DNA of 11,158 nt. Source: an uncultured Clostridia bacterium. GTDB taxonomy: Bacteria > Bacillota_A > Clostridia > Oscillospirales > Oscillospiraceae. The translations under genes were made by a program, and so were the position numbers. This document shows, one piece after another, positions 7,239-11,158 of this stretch. The first letter of the stretch is position 1, and each line of letters opens with the position of its first letter. Below the pieces are notes generated by a model. That model was not told the DNA's origin. It ran no database searches and saw only the letters and a list, made by a program, of their open reading frames with translations. The stretch is from positions 1 through 11,158 of the forward strand of contig CAMVIC010000037.1 in the NCBI GenBank assembly GCA_947167435.1, read 5' to 3'.

Positions 7239-8291
7239 TCATTTTCCATAGCTCGGTCCCGCCAAAAACCAGACATAAGGTGCCTGGTTGCGCGGGTCAT
7301 TGAAGAAATCGTCGCCCTTGGTTTCATAGGCCGCGTTGGATACAACCCGATACGGCGCCGCCCCGCTCTCATACTCGCGCAGCATCGCCATCTCCTGAAA
7401 CATCAGGCTGCCCAGCGGGATGTGATAGTCGCTGCTTACAATCGCAAGGCTCGTTACCTGCGGCGCCTGCTCCTCCAGGATTTGGCAGGTAAATTCCGCG
7501 TTCTGGTCCGTGGTCATGGAGGCATCTTCCACCAGGAGGCGGTTTTCATCCAGTCCCTGGTTCAGAAACCACTTTGCCATAACGCCCGCCTCTGTGGCCG
7601 AGGTGTTGATGGCGGCAGTCCCGCCGCCGGTCACCGCCACAAAGGCCTTCGGATACTTCTGTGCGCATTCCAACGCCACCTGGCAGCGGCCCAGCAGCTC
7701 CGGCGCCATGCTTCCGTCAGACTCCAGCTGAAAGCCCAGAACCACAATACAGAGGCTGTCGTCCTCCGGCAGGCCGTCCGGCAGAATGCCCGGATTTACC
7801 TCCAGCTCCTCGTTTGTGAAGAACCAGTACTCCATGATGTTTTCCCACAGCATGCCCAGAGCGGGATTTGCCTCCTTCAGCTGTCCCACCAGCGCCCGGG
7901 CTGCTTCGATCCCCTCGGCGCGCTGATACTGATAGGTATACACCATGTCGTTTACAAGTCCGTAGGTATATTCCGTATAGCCCTCCCGCTCATCGGGATA
8001 GACCGAAAACAGGACCGGTTCAGACGTGGGTTCCGGGGTTGCCTCCGTTGGCGCTTCCGTCGGCTGGGGAGTGACCTGCGGGGCGGGCGTTTCCGTCGGC
8101 CGGGGGATACTCTCCGGGCTGGGCGCAGGCGCGGGTGCCGCCTGGATCGGCTCCGCAGTCTCTGCCGGCGGTGCCGGTTCCGGCTGTCCCAGCACCCGCA
8201 GCGCAATCGCTGCGGCAGCAACAAGCAGCAGCACAAGAAGCACCCAGCCCTGCGCGCGCCGATCTCTTTTCTTTTTTCGGGTACTGCTCAT
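7239..8291 (-). CDS. Membrane-anchored DUF218 (YdcF/SanA/ElyC-like) protein with Pro/Thr-rich stalk
   Basis: From the chosen start the protein has 350 residues. A basic N-terminus (RKKKRDRR) precedes one membrane helix (about 15-33). A low-complexity stalk rich in Pro, Thr, Glu and Ala follows (about 36-88), then a helical pre-domain (about 95-165), then the DUF218 domain (about 171-300). DUF218 landmarks: CIVVLGFQLE (171-180), VTGGGTAA (210-217), TEAG (223-226), the S-x-T-x3-NA pattern at 248-255, and IVSSDYHIPLGSLMF (274-288). The topology puts the domain outside the cell. DUF218 members SanA and ElyC in Escherichia coli affect envelope integrity and vancomycin sensitivity, but the biochemical reaction is not settled. 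ATG 8291 has AGGAG 11 nt upstream; the frame is open to 8393, but that would overlap the 3' end of the upstream gene, whose stop lies 58 nt before the chosen start. Probably co-transcribed with it. Confidence 0.87.
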   Translation of the reverse strand: MSSTRKKKRDRRAQGWVLLVLLLVAAAAIALRVLGQPEPAPPAETAEPIQAAPAPAPSPESIPRPTETPAPQVTPQPTEAPTEATPEPTSEPVLFSVYPDEREGYTEYTYGLVNDMVYTYQYQRAEGIEAARALVGQLKEANPALGMLWENIMEYWFFTNEELEVNPGILPDGLPEDDSLCIVVLGFQLESDGSMAPELLGRCQVALECAQKYPKAFVAVTGGGTAAINTSATEAGVMAKWFLNQGLDENRLLVEDASMTTDQNAEFTCQILEEQAPQVTSLAIVSSDYHIPLGSLMFQEMAMLREYESGAAPYRVVSNAAYETKGDDFFNDPRNQAPYVWFLAGPSYGK

Positions 8292-8349
8292 CTGACTGCT
8301 CTCTCCTGTGTTTTTGGGGCTCAGGGCTGGTCCGTCTGCCCTGGATTTC

Positions 8350-10017
8350 TTATGCTGCGGCATCCGTCGCCGGGCACGCCTGAAAAGCCGCAAGCCGCTG
8401 TGCCACGTTCTGCTGCAGGTTGCGGAAGAAGAACTGATAGGCGTAAATATGATATCCGCCCTCAGGCATGCCGGGAATGATTGCCGGATACTCGGCCGCG
8501 TCGATATCGGTCACCTTCAGCACGCCCCGCCCGACTTCCAGATAGGCGCCGCAGAGCGCTGCCGTTTCGCGCTGAATCTCTCCGCTGTAATCGGTAAAGC
8601 AGGCGCCCAGGTTCTCGCTTCTGTCCGCGACGGTGCCGTCGGTTCTCCAGTTCAGGGGATTGATTCCGAAGGTCTTCTGATCCGCGGGGTTGATAAAGGT
8701 CTCCCGAAGCTCCGGCGCCTCGCAGTCAAAGCTGATCACAACGCCGACGTCATCCGCCGACTGCGCGGGCACAATCTGCGGACAGGCCGCAGCCAGTTCC
8801 TCCGTACAGGGCCAGCCGATGGCGTAAACGGCCACCAGCTGATCGTACAGCGCCTCGTCCCCGAAATACTCCGCCAGCAGCCGATAGCACATATCCGCCC
8901 CCTGGGAGAAGCCGGCCAGGATAATGGGTCTGCCCTGATTTTCGTTTTCCAGATACCAGGCAAATGCGTCGGATACATCCCGGTAGGCAAGCGCCAAATA
9001 AGGCTCCCATTCCGTCCGGTCCAGGCTGTACACCTTCATTGCCGCCTGCCGATAGTAAGGTGCGAACAGTCTGGCACTGTCCTCATAGATGCCGCGCTCC
9101 ATATTCAGCGCCCCCAGGAAGGCGGCTCTGGTCTCCTCGTCCTCCATGGACATGTTGAATTCGTCCCGCATATCCACTGAAGGGCAGATCAGAAACAGAT
9201 CTGCGTCCCGATCCTCCCCGATGCCGTAATAGGCCCAGCTTCGGGTGTCCGCATAGTCGACGGCCGCGGTCTCCTCTTTTGCCGTCAGGGAGCTGCTGTT
9301 GATGGGGAAGGTAAAATAGGTATCGGGATAGGGCTCGTTTTCAAGGGTAAAGTGCCACCATTCCTCTGCCAGCGGCCGGAAGCCGTGTTTCAGCATCACC
9401 TCCCGCAGCAGCATGCGGTTGGCATACTGCTCCTCGGTGACGCCCCGGTAATCGGGGTGGCTGCGCTCGCCGAAATAGTCGAAGGTGCCGCCCATGTCCA
9501 CTTCCCGCTCCGTACGCATGTCGAACAGCGTCAGGTCAACGGTACTGCCCCTGCTGTGCCCGGAGTGTACCGCGATATAGTTCTGAGTAAACAGCAGGTC
9601 CTTGTCCAGCTCCGGATAAAAGTATTCCTTCATCCGGGTATCCCCGCTGTCCAGCGCCCAGTTCATAAAGTGGGTCACCGCCCGCTGAGGCCGGTAAGCG
9701 TCAAAGATTTTCAGCCGATAGCCCATGGTCACAAGCTCATCGCTGACCTGGCGCAGTGCGGCCGCAGCCTCCTTCGTCAGGAAAGCCAGCGGTTCCTCAT
9801 AGCCGTCGATCCGGTCTCCCACGAAGTTATAGGTGGAATAATAGCGAATCTCCAGAATCGCGTCCGGCACCGCCTCGCTGAGCAGCACAAAGTCCGATGC
9901 GTCATCGGACAACACCACGTCGTCGGCAGCCCTCGCAACTCCTGCAGGCACAACGGTCAGCAGTACCGCCAGAAGCAGGACTGCGGCAAGCAGCTTCATC
10001 CTTCCGCTTCTCTCCAT
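8350..10017 (-). CDS. Secreted VanX-type D-Ala-D-Ala dipeptidase fused to a DUF3089 hydrolase-like domain
   Basis: A 555-residue exported protein. A signal peptide (1-30: hydrophobic 8-22, AxA-type site VARA before ADD) leads into a peptidase M15D (VanX/DdpX) domain (about 45-240). Zinc-site residues are visible: His154 and Asp161 in SGHSRGSTVDLTLFD, and Glu219 and His222 in EEWWHF; DAYRP (106-110) carries the VanX-type Arg. The second half (about 253-545) matches DUF3089, an alpha/beta-hydrolase-like family: RLFAPYYRQA (316-325), LAYRDVSDAFAWYL (343-356), GRPIILAGFSQGADMCYRLL (362-381, candidate nucleophile Ser371), FGINPLNWRTDG (450-461) and the C-terminal GYHIYAYQFFFRNLQQN (521-537, candidate His523). 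VanX cleaves free D-Ala-D-Ala; the DUF3089 substrate is unknown. ATG 10017 has GGAGGAG 6 nt upstream and a strong promoter. Reading frame is intact across the junction. Domain calls are firm; the combined role is inferred to be at the envelope. Confidence 0.93.
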   Translation of the reverse strand: MERSGRMKLLAAVLLLAVLLTVVPAGVARAADDVVLSDDASDFVLLSEAVPDAILEIRYYSTYNFVGDRIDGYEEPLAFLTKEAAAALRQVSDELVTMGYRLKIFDAYRPQRAVTHFMNWALDSGDTRMKEYFYPELDKDLLFTQNYIAVHSGHSRGSTVDLTLFDMRTEREVDMGGTFDYFGERSHPDYRGVTEEQYANRMLLREVMLKHGFRPLAEEWWHFTLENEPYPDTYFTFPINSSSLTAKEETAAVDYADTRSWAYYGIGEDRDADLFLICPSVDMRDEFNMSMEDEETRAAFLGALNMERGIYEDSARLFAPYYRQAAMKVYSLDRTEWEPYLALAYRDVSDAFAWYLENENQGRPIILAGFSQGADMCYRLLAEYFGDEALYDQLVAVYAIGWPCTEELAAACPQIVPAQSADDVGVVISFDCEAPELRETFINPADQKTFGINPLNWRTDGTVADRSENLGACFTDYSGEIQRETAALCGAYLEVGRGVLKVTDIDAAEYPAIIPGMPEGGYHIYAYQFFFRNLQQNVAQRLAAFQACPATDAAA

Positions 10018-10058
10018 CGCTGTCTCCTCCCTGTTCGTCCGTTTTTCTCTTTCGCTCC

Positions 10059-10087
10059 ATTATATCGCGTGCCGGGGCGCATTTCAA
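10059..10087 (-). promoter_or_regulatory. Strong sigma-A promoter for the VanX-DUF3089 unit
   Basis: Minus strand: -35 TTGAAA (10087-10082), 17-nt spacer, -10 TATAAT (10064-10059, perfect consensus). The predicted start is near 10052, with a leader of about 35 nt carrying GGAGGAG (10030-10024). GCGC repeats flank the -35 box (10077-10080 and 10088-10091) with 7 nt between them; this could be a small operator, but GCGC is common in such GC-rich DNA. Confidence 0.85.
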
Positions 10088-10145
10088 GCGCGGCGCTCCC
10101 CTTCCCGCATCTTCCGCAGTGCGGTGTCCGCCCGCTCTCCGGCGA

Positions 10146-10164
10146 CCCGGGCAACGTGCCCGGG
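10146..10164 (-). other. GC-rich hairpin downstream of the DUF523 gene
   Basis: A perfect 8-bp stem (10146-10153 with 10157-10164) around a 3-nt loop, 29 nt after the DUF523 stop codon on the minus strand. It could end that transcript, but no U run follows, so it is not a canonical intrinsic terminator. It may act as an RNA-stabilising 3' end or be chance in GC-rich DNA. The rest of 10018-10193 holds the VanX promoter and leader and no coding sequence that I can support. Confidence 0.4.
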
Positions 10165-10193
10165 CCTGCGAACGGCCGTCCCGTCTCCCCGCT

Positions 10194-10613
10194 TTACGGC
10201 AGATCCTCCACGTCCACGCAGCGGAATCCGCTGTCCATCAGAAGCTGCGCGGTCACACCGGCGCCATCCGTCAGCGTTCCGGTAAAGCTTCCGTCGTACC
10301 GCTGTTTTACCCCGCAGCTAGGGCTGCGCGACTGCAGCACAATCAGCTCCGGCTGCTCACGCCGGGCGATCTCCAGGCATTTTTCCGCCCCGGAGCGAAA
10401 CTCCCGGTCCACGATCCGGCCGTCTCCGGCAGTGACCACCCCGTCTTTGATTTCCGAGGGCACCCGCGGCGTCGGAAGACCGCCCAGCTGCTCCGGACAG
10501 ACGGTGATCACTTCATTTTCTGCCATCAGCCGGAGGACCTTCCCGTTTCGGTTGTTCCCGCCGTTATACTTGCAATTCTCGCCCGCCAGGCAGGCACTGA
10601 CCATAATCTTCAT
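10194..10613 (-). CDS. DUF523 family protein (TudS/thiouracil-desulfidase-like)
   Basis: A 139-residue cytosolic protein. Family landmarks: VSACLAGENCKYNGG (5-19, Cys8 and Cys14), VCPEQLGGLPTPRVPSE (38-54, Cys39), QSRSPSCGVKQ (94-104, Cys100) and FTGTLTDGAGVTAQLL (110-125). The characterised member TudS is a thiouracil desulfidase with a [4Fe-4S] cluster held by three cysteines. Cys8, Cys39 and Cys100 are the natural candidates here, though I cannot align them exactly. The physiological substrate in this organism is unknown. Start choice: ATG 10613 has GGAGG 11 nt upstream (10629-10625). A TTG 9 nt further upstream is only 2 nt from that site, and the next ATG (10604) is too far. I found no clear promoter between it and the upstream permease terminator, so it may rely on readthrough or on a promoter I cannot recognise. 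Confidence 0.9.
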   Translation of the reverse strand: MKIMVSACLAGENCKYNGGNNRNGKVLRLMAENEVITVCPEQLGGLPTPRVPSEIKDGVVTAGDGRIVDREFRSGAEKCLEIARREQPELIVLQSRSPSCGVKQRYDGSFTGTLTDGAGVTAQLLMDSGFRCVDVEDLP

Positions 10614-10640
10614 TGAAAACAAAACCTCCGCATTTTTGAT

Positions 10641-10668
10641 GCTGCACCTCGCCCTTGGGCCCTGCAGC
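10641..10668 (-). other. Leader hairpin upstream of the DUF523 gene
   Basis: GCTGCA (10641-10646) pairs with TGCAGC (10663-10668), and inside it GCC/GGC (1051-53 and 58-60 of the 10600s) forms a second short stem. It lies 11 nt before the GGAGG site of the DUF523 gene. It may be a simple leader structure; no known riboswitch pattern is recognisable. Confidence 0.35.
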
Positions 10669-10682
10669 TTCGATAGGAAAAA

Positions 10683-10717
10683 GAGGACTGCCCCCTTCTG
10701 ATATTGGAAGCGTCCTC
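10683..10717 (-). terminator. Terminator after the ABC permease gene, possibly bidirectional
   Basis: GAGGAC (10683-10688) pairs with GTCCTC (10712-10717), with an inner CTTC/GAAG pairing (10695-10698 with 10707-10710). On the minus strand TTTTT follows directly, 33 nt past the permease stop codon. On the plus strand the same stem is followed by CTTTTT, so it could act both ways, though no plus-strand gene is seen. Confidence 0.7.
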
Positions 10718-10750
10718 CTTTTTCATGGACTGTTCGCAGTCTCTTCTCTG

Positions 10751-11158
10751 TTATTCTGTTCTCAGCGCTTCCACCGGGTCCTTCTTCGCGGCAAGGCCGG
10801 AGGGAATCAGGCCGGCGATAAAGGTCAGGAAGACGCTGATCAGCACCAGGCCCACCGCGCCGGCCCAGGGCAGCGTGGAATTGAGGGCGTAGATTCCGGT
10901 CAGGTCATGCACGATGATGTTGATCGGGATATTCAGCAGCAGCGTGATCCCAATGCCGATGGCGCCGGCGGCAAAGCCGATGATAAAGGTCTCCGCATTG
11001 AACACACGGGAAATGTCCCGTTTGGAAGCGCCGATTGCCCGGAGAATACCGATCTCCTTCGTCCGCTCCAGGACGCTGATATAGGTGATGATGCCGATCA
11101 TAATGGAGGAGACCACCAGTGAGATGGCCACGAAGGCAATCAGCACATAGATCGGAAG
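10751..11158 (-). CDS. MacB/FtsX-type ABC transporter permease (C-terminal end)
   Basis: The last 135 residues of a membrane permease; the start lies beyond the window edge. It shows the terminal FtsX/MacB domain: a membrane helix (about 4-27), then the cytoplasmic motif ERTKEIGILRAIGASKRDI (31-49), two further hydrophobic segments (about 57-78 and 97-120) and the closing IPSGLAAKKDPVEALRTE motif typical of these permeases. Such proteins pair with a LolD/MacB-type ATPase, or carry it fused at the N-terminus, and act mechanically in peptide or lipoprotein export, antimicrobial resistance or signalling. Which applies cannot be told from this fragment. The GTG at 11146 is an internal codon, not the start, because the frame stays open upstream to the edge. 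A hairpin terminator follows the stop. Confidence 0.9.
   Translation of the reverse strand, partial: LPIYVLIAFVAISLVVSSIMIGIITYISVLERTKEIGILRAIGASKRDISRVFNAETFIIGFAAGAIGIGITLLLNIPINIIVHDLTGIYALNSTLPWAGAVGLVLISVFLTFIAGLIPSGLAAKKDPVEALRTE

Noticed and set aside
7224..8480. A 418-codon plus-strand open frame opposite the DUF218 and ArsC-like genes
   Set aside because: It spans two well-supported minus-strand genes and their junction, and has an Arg/His-rich composition typical of a shadow frame.
8350..10017. Reading the VanX domain as evidence of a vancomycin-resistance cluster
   Set aside because: No vanH, D-Ala-D-Lac ligase, vanY or vanRS genes are in the window, and the protein is exported whereas resistance-type VanX works in the cytoplasm.
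10166..10182. Short GC palindromes (such as ACGGCCGT) between DUF523 and the VanX promoter as an operator or attachment site
   Set aside because: Short self-complementary GC words are common in this base composition, and nothing nearby (integrase, regulator gene, duplicated flank) supports a function.
9352..10701. A 449-codon plus-strand open frame across VanX, its promoter and DUF523
   Set aside because: It crosses the promoter, leader and two real genes on the other strand; no domain or ribosome binding site supports it.

Overview
The window is GC-rich bacterial DNA. Every gene I can support lies on the minus strand, so transcription runs from high to low coordinates. The order dprA-topA-trmFO, the near-consensus sigma-A promoters with 17-bp spacers and the strong purine-rich ribosome binding sites point to a Bacillota chromosome. 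High GC together with the types of accessory genes (DUF3089, a DUF218 protein with a Pro/Thr stalk, a MacB-like permease, a TudS-like DUF523 protein) fit a gut clostridium of the Oscillospiraceae/Ruminococcaceae kind. That placement is inference from sequence flavour and was not tested.

Layout in transcription order: (1) 11158-10751, the C-terminal end of a MacB/FtsX-type ABC permease, closed by a hairpin terminator. (2) 10613-10194, a DUF523 (TudS-like) protein. (3) A strong promoter at 10087-10059 drives an apparent three-gene unit: a secreted VanX-type D-Ala-D-Ala dipeptidase fused to a DUF3089 alpha/beta-hydrolase-like domain (10017-8350), a membrane-anchored DUF218/YdcF-SanA-type protein (8291-7239) and a small ArsC/Spx-family thioredoxin-fold protein (7225-6875), ending at a short hairpin (6869-6841). 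(4) A consensus promoter (6824-6796) drives a single-gene unit, an ABC exporter half-transporter (6764-4905), ended by a perfect 19-bp-stem hairpin (4897-4854). (5) A third promoter (4832-4804) drives the housekeeping unit: TrmH/SpoU rRNA methyltransferase (4754-4005), dprA (3983-2796), topA (2786-516) and trmFO (512 to the window edge), with gaps of only 21, 9 and 3 nt.

The housekeeping unit groups DNA topology and uptake functions (TopA, DprA) with RNA modification (TrmH-type 2'-O-methyltransferase, TrmFO m5U54 synthase). The most unusual part is unit 3. A single exported polypeptide carries an apparently intact VanX active site and an apparently intact Ser/His hydrolase-type domain, and it is followed by a surface-exposed DUF218 protein. 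I infer a cell-envelope role for this pair; no glycopeptide-resistance partner genes (vanH, vanA, vanRS) lie in the window. No tRNA, rRNA, CRISPR array, insertion sequence or prophage gene was seen, and no gene-free stretch exceeds 300 bases (the longest, 10018-10193, is 176 nt).
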